The notes: generated from the sequence alone by a model not told the origin. 64,000 bases of DNA from Thermococcus zilligii AN1 (GCF_000258515.1 NZ_AJLF01000002.1:248001-312000); one strand, 5' to 3'. Positions 17,824 through 27,791 are shown, counted from the first letter of the stretch. Made by a program: numbers and translations.

Positions 17824-18995
17824 CCGTAACTTTTGTAAAGTTCGTAAATGTCGTTACGGCTGACCTTCCAGCCTCTACTCATCGGCTGGCTTTCGGGGGG
17901 AACGGTCACACCCCACATCTTCAGGCCCCTCAAACGAATATTCCAGCTCCCAACAACATCCCTATCGCCCTCAAAACCACACCCACACTTCAAAACCCTG
18001 TCCCCATTCGGGCTTAGTTTTCCCCCACACACCGGGCACAGGGAAGAAGTGAAAGCGGGATCCACGAAAACAACCCTAAGGCCCTTCAACTTCGCCTTAT
18101 ACTCGATAATTGACTGGAGTTTCCTAAAACTCCACCTGTGAAGACGACCATTCATCTCAGCAGAATACCTGATTGAGTTCCTGATCTCCGCGAGGTCTTC
18201 GAGGGCAATCCCACCATACTTCCCAGCCAGCTCGACGATTTTATTGGCAAGCTTGTGATACAAATCGTTCAGCCTGTTCCTCTCCCTCTCACCATACTTT
18301 TCCAGAAGTTTCTCCTTCTTCCTCCCCGCCCTCAGCTTCTTCTGAATCCTCCTCCGCTTTACAAAGTAACCAGTCCTAACCTCCCGCTCGTGAGTGATGA
18401 TTTGCACGAACTTCCAATCTGGAAGGCTGAGCGTAACGTTATTCTCATTTAAATCCACGCCAACAAAGGCTTCAGGCTCTCTGATTTCAACGTCTTTAGA
18501 AAATACCACGTTCAGGAAAACGCCCTTTTTACTTCTAACAAGCCAGGCCTGTCCAATCCTCCAGTCCTTGAACCGCTCGTGGTATTTTGCGGAATAAAAC
18601 TCCAGTTGAACCCTCCCGCTTGGGGCGGAGAGTTTCACCACTCCAGCTTCAAGGTCGAGTTTGAAGAGGTGGTCATCGAGCATAACAACATCTTTCATGA
18701 AAACCGGTTTTCCCTTGGCTTTCCCCTTCTTTTTCCTCTTTCTGTAACTCTTGAATATTGCAGTCGCCATTTGACAGGCCGTGTAAAGGTAATGGCTCGG
18801 CAGTTTCGAGTATTTCTTGCGTAAGCCTCCGTATGTCTCCTTCTTCAGCCGGTAAAAGCTGGTTATCTTGTTCTCGAAAGCGTAGGTGATTAGAAAATTC
18901 ACGATTTCACGATAGGTGGAGAAGAGGTCATCTAACTCCTCAGGCGTTTCCTTCAGCTTGAATTTTGCCGTGAGCTTAACCGTCTCTGAGGGCAT
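17820..18995 (-). CDS. tnpB: TnpB, RNA-guided nuclease of IS605/IS607 elements
   Basis: 391-residue TnpB, full length. RuvC motif I is FVGVDLNENNVTLSL (about 178-192), motif II IALEDLAEIRNS, the zinc ribbon CPVCGGKL...CGCG, and motif III the aspartate of GDRDVVGSWN. All three acidic residues and four zinc cysteines are present, so the nuclease should be active. Known TnpB proteins use an omega-RNA from the gene's 3' end to cut target DNA and help retain the element. The start keeps an AGGTGGT ribosome site that lies within the end of the tnpA fragment. The 3' end abuts the element border near 17815, where the guide RNA would be encoded. Confidence 0.92.
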   Translation of the reverse strand: MPSETVKLTAKFKLKETPEELDDLFSTYREIVNFLITYAFENKITSFYRLKKETYGGLRKKYSKLPSHYLYTACQMATAIFKSYRKRKKKGKAKGKPVFMKDVVMLDDHLFKLDLEAGVVKLSAPSGRVQLEFYSAKYHERFKDWRIGQAWLVRSKKGVFLNVVFSKDVEIREPEAFVGVDLNENNVTLSLPDWKFVQIITHEREVRTGYFVKRRRIQKKLRAGRKKEKLLEKYGERERNRLNDLYHKLANKIVELAGKYGGIALEDLAEIRNSIRYSAEMNGRLHRWSFRKLQSIIEYKAKLKGLRVVFVDPAFTSSLCPVCGGKLSPNGDRVLKCGCGFEGDRDVVGSWNIRLRGLKMWGVTVPPESQPMSRGWKVSRNDIYELYKSYG

Positions 18996-19233
18996 TCTTT
19001 ACCACCTGTCTCTCAAGGTCTTCTTTCTGGTCTCTGCTTGAGACTCTGGCGTAAACCACAACTTTATCGAGAGTTTTGCCTTCAAGGAGCCTCAGAACTT
19101 CACTTTCTGGAATGCGGTGTTCTTTGCCAGCTTTGTATGCTTTAATTTCTCCTGTTTTGATTTTTCTGAGGAGTGTTGGTTTACTGATGCCCAGGAGTTG
19201 TGAGGCTTTTCCAGTCCGATAAAGCCCATTCAA
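18976..19233 (-). pseudogene. Truncated IS607 serine recombinase (TnpA)
   Basis: 85-residue frame. Residues 1-50 are the MerR-like helix-turn-helix (YRTGKASQLLGISKPTLLRKIKTGEIKAYK...HRIPESEVLRLL). KVVVYARVSSRDQKEDLERQV then begins the serine recombinase domain, including the nucleophile region RVSS. Normal IS607 recombinases are about 200 residues; here the frame jumps straight from this point to the tnpB start, so about 110-120 catalytic-domain residues are missing. TTG at 19233 is the likely original start (GGTGA upstream). Confidence 0.85.
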
Positions 19234-19291
19234 CCCTCACCAAAAGAAGTTATGAAACGAAAATATTCAAACTTTACGCTGTTAATCATCC

Positions 19292-19450
19292 ATGAAACAG
19301 CCCATCCCCAAGGGGGAGCGGCTTGATGAGTGCTGGGAAAACGCGGTCTTTTTTCTTGAGAAGGTCGTCAGAGGTGAGGTGATTCCTGACCTCGGTGAGG
19401 AGGAAGTCTCCAGGGAGTTCGCCGAAGCCCTCAGGAGCACCCTGCTGTAG
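19292..19450 (+). CDS. Small hypothetical protein (52 residues)
   Basis: Short open frame MKQPIPKGERLDECWENAVF ending in ALRSTLL. Charged, soluble, helical and rich in Glu. Codon use looks like that of real genes in the window. No ribosome site is visible, and an AT-rich stretch 20-35 bp upstream could act as a TATA element, so it would be nearly leaderless. It lies between the IS607 element and the deoC promoter. I do not recognise a family; it may be the remnant of a gene disturbed by the insertion. Confidence 0.4.
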   Translation: MKQPIPKGERLDECWENAVFFLEKVVRGEVIPDLGEEEVSREFAEALRSTLL

Positions 19451-19457
19451 CAAAACT

Positions 19458-19466
19458 GCTATATAC
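19458..19466 (+). promoter_or_regulatory. TATA box of deoC-DUF1884 operon
   Basis: GCTATATAC, about 36 bp before the chosen deoC ATG at 19499. This supports that start over the upstream in-frame ATG at 19481, which would be almost on the transcription start. Confidence 0.55.
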
Positions 19467-19498
19467 CCCAAGCTCTAAACATGCCTTTGGTGGGGGGA

Positions 19499-20167
19499 AT
19501 GGACATAGCTAAGTATATCGATCACACTAATCTCAAGCCCTATGCCACCTCTGAGGACATAAAGAGGCTCTGTGACGAGGCAATTCAGTATGGCTTCTAC
19601 GCGGTCTGCGTCAATCCTTACCGGGTTAAGCTTGCCAGGGAGTACCTGAAAGAGAAGAAAGCGGACGTTAAAGTTGCCAGTGTGATAGGTTTCCCGCTCG
19701 GGGCAACTCCAACCGAGGTCAAGGTCTTCGAGGCGAAGAAAGCTTTGGAAGACGGTGCCGATGAGCTCGACATGGTCATCAACATCGGCGCGCTTAAGGA
19801 CAGAGACTACGACTACGTGAGGAGGGACATCGAGGAGGTCGTTAAGGTCGCCCACGAAAAGGGAGCAAGGGTCAAAGTCATCATCGAGACCTGCTATTTA
19901 ACTGAGGAGGAGAAGGTCAGGGCCTGCGAGCTGGCAAAGGAGGCCGGCGCCGATTTCGTTAAGACTTCCACGGGTTTTGGCACCGGGGGAGCGACGGTTG
20001 ATGACGTTAAGTTAATGAGAAGGGTAGTCGGAGAAAGTATGGGTGTCAAAGCCTCTGGAGGCATAAGAACTTACGAGCAGGCGCTGGCCATGATAAGGGC
20101 AGGGGCCAACAGGATAGGCACCTCGAGTGGAGTTGAGATCGTGGGGGGAGCTGGGAATGCCGACTAA
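19499..20167 (+). CDS. deoC: Deoxyribose-phosphate aldolase
   Basis: 222-residue class I aldolase. It begins [17 protein letters not shown]; the Schiff-base lysine lies in [10 protein letters not shown] and the second catalytic lysine in [10 protein letters not shown]. It interconverts 2-deoxyribose 5-phosphate with acetaldehyde and glyceraldehyde 3-phosphate in deoxynucleoside breakdown. GGTGGGGGGA precedes the ATG. The last four codons overlap the start of the DUF1884 gene, so the two are translationally coupled. DeoC is one of the enzymes reported in two-gene operons with A-domain (family 4) encapsulin-like proteins, suggesting it may be sequestered or scaffolded by its neighbour. Confidence 0.95.
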   Translation: MDIAKYIDHTNLKPYATSEDIKRLCDEAIQYGFYAVCVNPYRVKLAREYLKEKKADVKVASVIGFPLGATPTEVKVFEAKKALEDGADELDMVINIGALKDRDYDYVRRDIEEVVKVAHEKGARVKVIIETCYLTEEEKVRACELAKEAGADFVKTSTGFGTGGATVDDVKLMRRVVGESMGVKASGGIRTYEQALAMIRAGANRIGTSSGVEIVGGAGNAD

Positions 20168-20444
20168 GGAGGAGGTCCTTGAGATAATAGAGAGGGCGGC
20201 CCAAGAACTGAGGGAGGAGGGCCTCACACCGGACATCCTGCTGGCTGGGCAGGAGTTCATGAAGCACGCGAGCGGGGCAGTTGATGGTCTCGGGCTCTCC
20301 GTTTATGTGGTCAAGGAGCTCGAGTTCGATGCAGTCATAGCGGACTCCAGGTACCTCGGACAGATGAGAAAGGCCTCGAAGAGGATCTCCATAGAGCCCC
20401 TCCTCGTCGAGGAGGACGTCTGGGAGGAGATAGAAAAGCTTTGA
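20157..20444 (+). CDS. DUF1884 protein, family 4 (A-domain) encapsulin-like
   Basis: 95-residue protein with an N-terminal helix ([17 protein letters not shown]) and then the DUF1884 core: [53 protein letters not shown]. The pattern matches the Pyrococcus furiosus protein PF0899 as I remember it. DUF1884 proteins have been proposed to be HK97-fold A-domain relatives, termed family 4 encapsulins, each paired with one enzyme. The start ATG lies inside the deoC coding end (11-bp overlap). Function as a compartment or scaffold for DeoC is inference. Confidence 0.8.
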   Translation: MPTKEEVLEIIERAAQELREEGLTPDILLAGQEFMKHASGAVDGLGLSVYVVKELEFDAVIADSRYLGQMRKASKRISIEPLLVEEDVWEEIEKL

Positions 20445-21050
20445 TCAGCCCCTTTTCTCTATGGGGCCTGGCCACTTCTCTAACTTTCTTGCAACCGCCA
20501 CCATGGCAGTCCCGAGGAGAAGACCGGTTGTGATTGAAACCACCATCGGCGCCAGGGCCTCCGTGGCGTCCTGGAACGTTGCCCCCTTGAGGGCCCAAAG
20601 GTAGACCCATTTACCGCCGGCTATCACCGTTCCCCCAACTATAGAGCCCGGGAGCAGGGTGGGGAACTCGCTCCCCGCCCTTCCCGTCTTTCCCGCAATC
20701 CATCCTGCGAGAATGGAAAGGAGGAGCAGGATCAGGGTGTCTTCCGGGTTTGACGATAGAAAATACTCGCCGGCAGCAAGCCCCATGGCCGCCGCTATCC
20801 CGGCCAGCTCACCGAAGGCGAGGGAGAAGAAGAAAAACCCCACATAACCGAGGGTCAGGAACGGCCCGTCTGGAAGGCTTTTCTTGCCAAAAACGTAGAG
20901 GGCAAGGGTTACGGCGGCGGAGAGGGCCGTTATTGGGATTATCTGGTTCATGCCGAGGTTGAACTTCTTCCTGTTTTTGAAGACAAACGCCACGTAAGCG
21001 ATGACTGTTAAAAGTGAGACCGCCTTGAGGGTTTCCACATCAATCTCCAT
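20445..21050 (-). CDS. Integral membrane protein, unknown function
   Basis: 201-residue hydrophobic protein with about five or six membrane segments (SLLTVIAYVAFVF, IIPITALSAAVTLALYVF, LGYVGFFFFSLAFG, LILLLLSILAGWIAG, GSIVGGTVIAGG, VVSITTGLLLGTAMVAV). The C-terminus is basic. The gene converges with the DUF1884 gene, with stops adjacent. It starts at the ATG of MEIDVETLKAVS. I do not recognise the family. Confidence 0.7.
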   Translation of the reverse strand: MEIDVETLKAVSLLTVIAYVAFVFKNRKKFNLGMNQIIPITALSAAVTLALYVFGKKSLPDGPFLTLGYVGFFFFSLAFGELAGIAAAMGLAAGEYFLSSNPEDTLILLLLSILAGWIAGKTGRAGSEFPTLLPGSIVGGTVIAGGKWVYLWALKGATFQDATEALAPMVVSITTGLLLGTAMVAVARKLEKWPGPIEKRG

Positions 21051-21115
21051 TCCGATCCCAGAAGGGAGTATCCTGTGGGGCTTAAATCTTTTTCTTAAAG
21101 AGAGAAAAAGGGGAA

Positions 21116-22507
<1,392 letters not shown>

Positions 22508-22536
22508 CTATATAAGCCTGTGTTCATCAATGAACA
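22508..22536 (-). promoter_or_regulatory. Promoter and palindromic operator of aminotransferase gene
   Basis: Minus-strand TATA (CTTATATAG, 22508-22516) is preceded by GTTCATCAATGAAC (22523-22536), a perfect inverted repeat with 6-bp arms. Its place a few base pairs upstream of the TATA/BRE suits an activator or repressor site, for example of an Lrp-type protein. Confidence 0.5.
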
Positions 22537-22627
22537 TTTTTGTCCGAAGATTTTTCGAGAGAACTCAGAAAATTCCCAATGGGGAGAGATAGGGGAAGGC
22601 AAAAACACCGAGGGGAGGGCCGGGAAT

Positions 22628-23620
22628 TCACTCGGCAACCTTCGAGTTCCACTCGTCGAGTAGCTCCTTGGCGGAGTTGGCCGCTATCGCCCCCTGGCCT
22701 ATGGCGACCGCTATCTGCTTGAAGACGTTGGTTATGTCCCCGGCGGCGAAGATTCCCGGAATCTTTGTGCGCATGTGCATGTCCACCGGAATGTAGCCGT
22801 ACTCATCCGTTATCCCGAGGTGCTTGACGAAGTCCGTCTTCGGCTCGTAGCCGGCGAAGATGAAGACACCGTCGACCTTCATCTCCCACTCCTCCCCGGT
22901 GACGAGGTTCTTGAGCTTAACCGCCTCGACCTTGCTGGTTCCCTTGATCTCCGTCACGACGGTGTTGAATATTGCTGGAATGCCGCTCTCCTTAAAGCGG
23001 TCCTGGAGTACCTTGTCGGCCCTGAACGTGTCGCGCCTGTGGATTAGCGTGACGTCAACGCCTATGCTCTTCAGATATAACGCCTCCTGAAGGGCCGTGT
23101 TTCCGCCGCCGACTACCACGACCTTCTTGCCCTTGAAGAGCGGGCCGTCGCAGGTGGCGCAGTAGGAGACACCCCTTCCAGTGAACTCCTCTTCCCCTGG
23201 AACGTTGAGCTTCCTCGGCGCGGCCCCAACGGCTATGATTATCGTCCTGCCTTTGTACTCCCTGCCGTTCTTTGTCTTTACCGTGAACTTGCACGGCCCC
23301 TCGTAGTAGGCGCACCCCGCCGGCTCAATCCTCTCCACCTCGTCGAAGACTACATCAACTCCCAGCTTCTTGACCTGCTCGTACATCCTCCTTGCCAGCT
23401 CTGAACCGCTTATCCCTTCGGGAAATCCAGGGTAGTTCTCTATGAGGTCCGTCAGCGCCATGTTTCCGCCGAGGTCTTTGCTTATGATGAGGGTCTCCAG
23501 GCCGTAGCGGGCCGCGTATATCGCCGCCGTGAAGCCTGCCGGCCCCGCTCCAATTATGAGCACGTCCCATGTTTTGTTCTCGTACTCACCACCGCGTGAA
23601 AATCCCCCAAGGCTGAACAT
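22628..23620 (-). CDS. trxB: Thioredoxin reductase
   Basis: 330-residue FAD/NAD(P)H flavoprotein. N-terminal FAD site VLIIGAGPAGFTAAIYAARYG, redox motif YCATCDGP (CATC), NAD(P)-binding VVVVGGGNTALQEALYL, and the C-terminal FAD motif FAAGDITNVFKQIAVAIGQG are all present. It passes electrons to thioredoxin- or glutaredoxin-like Pdo proteins, which in Thermococcales also links to redox control of SurR. GGGGTGAG precedes the ATG. The gene appears monocistronic. Confidence 0.95.
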   Translation of the reverse strand: MFSLGGFSRGGEYENKTWDVLIIGAGPAGFTAAIYAARYGLETLIISKDLGGNMALTDLIENYPGFPEGISGSELARRMYEQVKKLGVDVVFDEVERIEPAGCAYYEGPCKFTVKTKNGREYKGRTIIIAVGAAPRKLNVPGEEEFTGRGVSYCATCDGPLFKGKKVVVVGGGNTALQEALYLKSIGVDVTLIHRRDTFRADKVLQDRFKESGIPAIFNTVVTEIKGTSKVEAVKLKNLVTGEEWEMKVDGVFIFAGYEPKTDFVKHLGITDEYGYIPVDMHMRTKIPGIFAAGDITNVFKQIAVAIGQGAIAANSAKELLDEWNSKVAE

Positions 23621-23695
23621 TTTCTCACCCCAGGTTTCCTAACGTGGCTTATTTAAAAGCATTATTGCCCGGAACTGTGTAACGAGCTCTCATGA

Positions 23696-24229
23696 TCAGA
23701 GGAGCTTGAGGGAACCGTCCAGCAAGAGGTGCAGGGTGTAACCCAGGAACGCCGCGAGGCTTAGGTAGAGGCTCTCCCCCGCTGTCATCCTTAGCCCGAA
23801 GGTCCCCAGCAGGTAAGCTAAGAGGCCGTATACAGCGGCGAAGAGGAGGGAGTGAACCACCCCCCTGTGCCTTGGCATCAGCCAGGTGAAGCCAAACCAG
23901 CCGCTCAATGCTCCAACAGCTCCCACACCCCAGGCGGCCGTCTGGTTGAGCCATTCCTCGCTAAAGCTGAACAGGTGAAGGGCCTGGAGGTAAACGGCGC
24001 TCCCTACTGCAACAGCCACTATGGGCTTCGTCCCCCTGTGGAGCAGCGCGTCCGGGTGATCCATGTCCGGCAGATCGCTTCCGAGAACGTAGAGTGCGTA
24101 ACCGAGGATGAGGGCAATCGGACTGAACTCAAAGGGGATTCCGGAGTACTCCTTGAGTATTCCCGCGAGGGCCACGGCGAGCGGGTAGGTGAGTATTCCG
24201 GAGAGCAAATGGGCATCGTAGTTGGGCAT
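23696..24229 (-). CDS. YdjM-like (DUF457) membrane metal-dependent hydrolase
   Basis: About 177-residue membrane protein with conserved charged motifs on a hydrophobic background: YDAHLLSG at the N-terminus, GSDLPDMDHPDALLHRG, MPRHRGVVHSLLFA and LGYTLHLLLDG. This His/Asp pattern defines the LexA-regulated YdjM/DUF457 family of putative membrane hydrolases. Four or five membrane segments are visible. The ATG at 24229 follows GGGGTGACC and lies just inside the end of the upstream ATPase gene, so both are in one operon. Substrate unknown. Confidence 0.82.
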   Translation of the reverse strand: MPNYDAHLLSGILTYPLAVALAGILKEYSGIPFEFSPIALILGYALYVLGSDLPDMDHPDALLHRGTKPIVAVAVGSAVYLQALHLFSFSEEWLNQTAAWGVGAVGALSGWFGFTWLMPRHRGVVHSLLFAAVYGLLAYLLGTFGLRMTAGESLYLSLAAFLGYTLHLLLDGSLKLL

Positions 24230-24234
24230 CGAGG

Positions 24235-25440
24235 TCACCCCGTCTTCTCCTCGGCCTCCCCCGCCCCCAGGAATTTTCTAACGTAGTAAGGAACCTTGTA
24301 GTTCCCTCCAGGGTCGCCAACGAGGAAGCCTATAGTCACGAGCCTGTTGAGGGCCTCATAAACCTGGTTGGCAGGCTTTTTCAGCTCTTTGGCAAGGGTG
24401 ATGTAGCTAACAGGCCCGCCGTTGAACTTGTAAACTATGGCCTCAACCAGGTCGCGGTAGTCCTTTGGAATCCTTCTGAGGTACTCCTCGAGGCTCTTGG
24501 GTTCCTCGAGGATGGTGGTCACCACCAGTTCGTCTATTGGGTCGAACGCCCTCTTGGCCGCTTCACTGAGCACGTAGTGGAGGAGCCTCAGGATCTGCCT
24601 CGGGTTGCCCTTCGCAAGGTCGTGGATTAGTCTTATCGCCTCCTCTGTAAACGGGTAAAGCGGATCGTCAGTGTCTCTTACCCTGACCCTGTTGAGCCTC
24701 TTCTTCACGAGCTCGAAGGTCTCTTCCACGCTCATAGGCCTCAGCTTGAACTCGTAGTGGAGGCGCATGAAGAAGGCCGGGAAAATCTTGGAATACTCCT
24801 CGTAAGCCTCTGGAACCGAGGCGAAGGCGACTACACAGCCCGGGGGCATGGTGCTTATAACATGCCTCAGCATCTCGAAGAACTGTATCTTCTCCTGTTC
24901 CCTGGCCCCCTGCATGTTCTCGAGCTCATCCAGGAGGAGGGCCGAGTAGGGGTACCTCTTTAGCTGCTCAACGAGGAGCTCGGCTATGTCCCTGCTCTTG
25001 TACTCCTTCGTGTCGCTCAACATTTTCTCCAGCCTGTCGATGAAGCCAAGCTTCCTGCTCAGGTTTTCGAGGAATATGTTCGTCCTGCTCTTCGGCGGGT
25101 TTAAGGCGTAGAAGATGTCGCGCGTGAGCTTTAAAATGTCGCTGGTGTCAACTTTGACGTATACTGCCTTTCCACCCTCCTTCTCTATTGCCTTGGCGAT
25201 GCTCTTCAGCCTCTGGGTCTTCCCCATCCCAAGGGGCCCCACTATGCTGAGGGCTATGGAGCTTTTGTTGCCGATTACCTCAGAGAGAATCATCGAGAGC
25301 CTCATGTCGACCTCCTGGTAAACGTGAATGGCCTCGACCTCCTCTATGCCCTCGCTCGCCAGCTGTTCGAAGGGGTTCTTCGAGAGGCCGTATATCTCGT
25401 ACGTTTGAACGGGATAAACTTTAAGTTCCTGGCTCTCCAT
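24235..25440 (-). CDS. AAA+ ATPase with C-terminal winged helix (Orc1/Cdc6-like fold)
   Basis: 401 residues. AAA+ core: Walker A GPLGMGKT (about 69-76), Walker B ALLLDELEN, sensor 1 CVVAFASVPEAY, sensor 2-like KGNPRQILRLLHYVLSEA. The C-terminal 80 residues form a winged helix (VSYITLAKELKKPANQVYEALNRLVTIGFL). The layout resembles Orc1/Cdc6 and ExeA/STAND-type ATPases, but the replication initiator of Thermococcales is different. A DNA-linked role is likely and otherwise unknown. It shares a 60-bp divergent promoter region with the THUMP gene. Confidence 0.75.
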   Translation of the reverse strand: MESQELKVYPVQTYEIYGLSKNPFEQLASEGIEEVEAIHVYQEVDMRLSMILSEVIGNKSSIALSIVGPLGMGKTQRLKSIAKAIEKEGGKAVYVKVDTSDILKLTRDIFYALNPPKSRTNIFLENLSRKLGFIDRLEKMLSDTKEYKSRDIAELLVEQLKRYPYSALLLDELENMQGAREQEKIQFFEMLRHVISTMPPGCVVAFASVPEAYEEYSKIFPAFFMRLHYEFKLRPMSVEETFELVKKRLNRVRVRDTDDPLYPFTEEAIRLIHDLAKGNPRQILRLLHYVLSEAAKRAFDPIDELVVTTILEEPKSLEEYLRRIPKDYRDLVEAIVYKFNGGPVSYITLAKELKKPANQVYEALNRLVTIGFLVGDPGGNYKVPYYVRKFLGAGEAEEKTG

Positions 25441-25500
25441 TTAACCACCCGGGTTAGTTTGTCGGTTGGAATATAAAAATTTGTCCATCGGTGAGCCAAG

Positions 25501-25986
25501 ATGGTGGTTCTTATCGTGACCTGTCCCCCCGGAAGGGAGGGAGACGCGATACTCGAACTGGAATGGGCCCTCGGGAAGGTTCACGTCAGGGGGACGGACT
25601 GGGGAGGGGTCCTCATAGCTGAAACGCCGCTGGGTAAGGACGAGGCAATAAAAAGGCTTCTCTCCTTCGAAACGCAGGCGCTCCAGAGGGTTACCCCGCT
25701 CGACTATCTCCTGCCCGCTGGAATTGAGGAGATGGAGGAGAAGGCCGTTGAGCTCATGAAAGGGAAAACCGGAACCTTCGCGGTTAGGGCAAAGGTGAGG
25801 GGGAACAAAAAGCTCGGTGAGAAGGAGATCGAGAGGGCCCTGGGTTCCAGGATCGTGAAGGAGCTTGACTTGAGAGTTGACCTCTCCAGACCCGACTGGG
25901 TGGTGGCGGTTGAGGTCATTGGAAAGAAAGCCGGGTTGGGCGTCCTCAGGGGAGATGAGATCCTGAAGTTTGAAGTTAAGGACTGA
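25501..25986 (+). CDS. THUMP-domain RNA-binding protein
   Basis: 161-residue protein. The C-terminal part (FAVRAKVRGNKKLGEKEIERALGSRIVKEL...RVDLSRPDWVVAVEVIGKKAGLGVLRGDEILKFE) is a THUMP domain, and the N-terminal part (VTCPPGREGDAILELEWAL) is the usual preceding NFLD-like fold. No methyltransferase or thiolase domain follows, so it resembles Tan1/THUMPD1, which helps tRNA N4-acetylcytidine formation; this assignment is tentative. The mRNA has almost no leader (TATA-like AATATAAAA at 25470-25478). Confidence 0.78.
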   Translation: MVVLIVTCPPGREGDAILELEWALGKVHVRGTDWGGVLIAETPLGKDEAIKRLLSFETQALQRVTPLDYLLPAGIEEMEEKAVELMKGKTGTFAVRAKVRGNKKLGEKEIERALGSRIVKELDLRVDLSRPDWVVAVEVIGKKAGLGVLRGDEILKFEVKD

Positions 25987-26141
25987 GGGTTTACCCGACA
26001 ATCGAGGTAGGCGGCCATTTCGGCGGATTTTCCCTCGAAGGGAAGCTCAATGGGGGAGTTCAGCCATGTCAGCCCATTTTTAGGGGGACCGGCCAGGAGT
26101 TCAAAGCGCGTGATGGAAGTCACGTAGCTTCCACGGAGGTA

Positions 26142-26152
26142 GAAAAAATTGA
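26142..26152 (-). terminator. T-rich terminator of carboxypeptidase gene
   Basis: On the minus strand a run CAATTTTTTCT follows the carboxypeptidase stop by a few bases. T runs of this kind are enough to stop archaeal RNA polymerase. Confidence 0.4.
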
Positions 26153-26154
26153 AA

Positions 26155-27651
26155 TCACAGATACCTCTCCTTCACCCACCTTATGAAGTACTCCGGGTTC
26201 AGCTCCTCGCCGATGGCCTTCCTGAGGAGCTCCTTGGGCGGATAAATGGAGCCGTACCTGTGGATCCTCTCCCTCAGCCAGGCCTTTATCGGCTCGAACT
26301 CGGCTTTGGCCACCTTCTCCTCGAAGTCCGGGATGTCGCGCTTGATGTGGTAGTATATCTGGGCCGCGAGGAGGGTTCCGATGCTGTAGGTCGGGAAGTA
26401 ACCTATCGTTCCGTGCGCCCAGTGGATGTCCTGGAGGATTCCCTCAGCGTAGCTCTTCGGCTTTATACCCAAAAGACGCTCCATCTCCTCGTTCCAGAGC
26501 TCGGGCAGGTCCCTGGCCTTAACGCCCTCGTTGAGCATCATCCTCTCGAGCTTGAAGCGGAGGAGTATGTGGAAGTTGTAGGTCACCACGTCCGCCTCGG
26601 TTCTTATGAAGTCCGGCCTGACCATGTTGAAGTAGAGGTACACATCCTCTGGCGTGTAGTTGCCCATGAACGGGAGGTTCTCCTTAAGCACCGGGTATAT
26701 TAGGCCAGCGAACTCCCTCGACCTGCCGATTATGTTCTCCCAGAACCTGCTCTGGCTCTCGTGGACTCCGAGGCTTACTCCCCCGGCTATCGGCGTAAAC
26801 ATGAACCTCTCGTCCTGCTGGAGCTCGTAGAGGGCATGGCCGAACTCGTGGACTGTGCTTAATATCGTCCTCCTGAAGTCGTGGCCCTCGTACCTGGTGG
26901 TGATCCTGACGTCCCTTATGCCGAACTCGATTGTGAACGGGTGGGCGGAAACGTCGAGCCTTGAGCGAACGCCGAGCGGGAAGCCGAACTTCCTGAGGAT
27001 CCAGAGGTTTACCTTCTCCATGGCTTCCCTCTCGTACTTCTCCTTCTCGAGCGGGTGGTTCTGGGGGACTTTGCCTTCCTCCATGATTTTCTCAAGGAGC
27101 GGCTCGAGCTCCCTCTCGAGCTTGCCGAACATTTTCTCGACTTCTCTGGTGGTTAAGCCCTCCTCGAAGAGGTCGAGCAGGGCATCGTAGGGCTCGTTAT
27201 CATAGCCGAGGTAGTCAGCGGCGCGCTTTGCCAGATCTATTATTTTATCAAGCCAGGGCTCGAACTTGGAGTAATCGTTGCTCCTCTTTGCCTCTTCCCA
27301 GGCTTTGGTGGCCTGGCTTGTAACCTCGCTCCTCTCCCTGAGGAACTCGGGCGGGAAGGACTTGCTTATCCTTATCGAGCGGTCGAGGACTCTAACTACA
27401 CCGCGCTCGTACTCGTTGAGCTCCAGCCCCTTGGCCTTCTCCACGAGCTCCACGAACTCCGGCCTGAGGAGGAACTCCTGGCTGAGGACGCTTAATTCGC
27501 CCTGGGCAACGCTCCTCTCGAGGATCCCCTCCCCCGGCATGTTGACCTCCATGTCCCAGCTGAGGACGCTCTGGGCGTGGCCGATGGCCCAGATGCGCCT
27601 GTACTTCCCAAGGATCTGCCTCACGGTCTCGTTCTGGAAGACGCTCTCCAT
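26155..27651 (-). CDS. Thermostable carboxypeptidase (M32 family, Taq-type)
   Basis: 498-residue metallopeptidase, matching the roughly 499-residue P. furiosus enzyme. Zinc motif HEFGHALYE, with the third ligand in VHESQSRFWE, and the family block WAHGTIGYFPTYSIGTLLAAQIY. It removes C-terminal residues from peptides in the cytoplasm and supports peptide fermentation. The ATG at 27651 has GGTGGGG upstream; the frame stays open to 27732 but those residues are not family-like. The kinase gene diverges from it. Confidence 0.95.
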   Translation of the reverse strand: MESVFQNETVRQILGKYRRIWAIGHAQSVLSWDMEVNMPGEGILERSVAQGELSVLSQEFLLRPEFVELVEKAKGLELNEYERGVVRVLDRSIRISKSFPPEFLRERSEVTSQATKAWEEAKRSNDYSKFEPWLDKIIDLAKRAADYLGYDNEPYDALLDLFEEGLTTREVEKMFGKLERELEPLLEKIMEEGKVPQNHPLEKEKYEREAMEKVNLWILRKFGFPLGVRSRLDVSAHPFTIEFGIRDVRITTRYEGHDFRRTILSTVHEFGHALYELQQDERFMFTPIAGGVSLGVHESQSRFWENIIGRSREFAGLIYPVLKENLPFMGNYTPEDVYLYFNMVRPDFIRTEADVVTYNFHILLRFKLERMMLNEGVKARDLPELWNEEMERLLGIKPKSYAEGILQDIHWAHGTIGYFPTYSIGTLLAAQIYYHIKRDIPDFEEKVAKAEFEPIKAWLRERIHRYGSIYPPKELLRKAIGEELNPEYFIRWVKERYL

Positions 27652-27791
27652 GCTACCCCACCACTGGAAAATTTCCATTGAACTGCTTTTAACCTTTTCG
27701 ATAAAGATCTGAACGGTAAGAGTGGGAACCAAATTACTACCACCGGAAACGGCTTAAAGAGGTGGTCTTCCATCCGGGGGAGGTGATGGTA

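Larger units (their letters stand above)
17815..19260 (-). mobile_element. IS607-type insertion element, recombinase truncated
   Basis: About 1.4-kb element carrying a MerR-like HTH plus serine-recombinase fragment and a full tnpB, the gene pair of the IS607 family. Exact ends cannot be fixed by eye because IS607 elements lack long terminal inverted repeats and target duplications. The left limit is taken at the tnpB stop and the right limit just past the tnpA fragment start. Loss of most of tnpA means the copy is probably immobile without help in trans. Confidence 0.7.
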
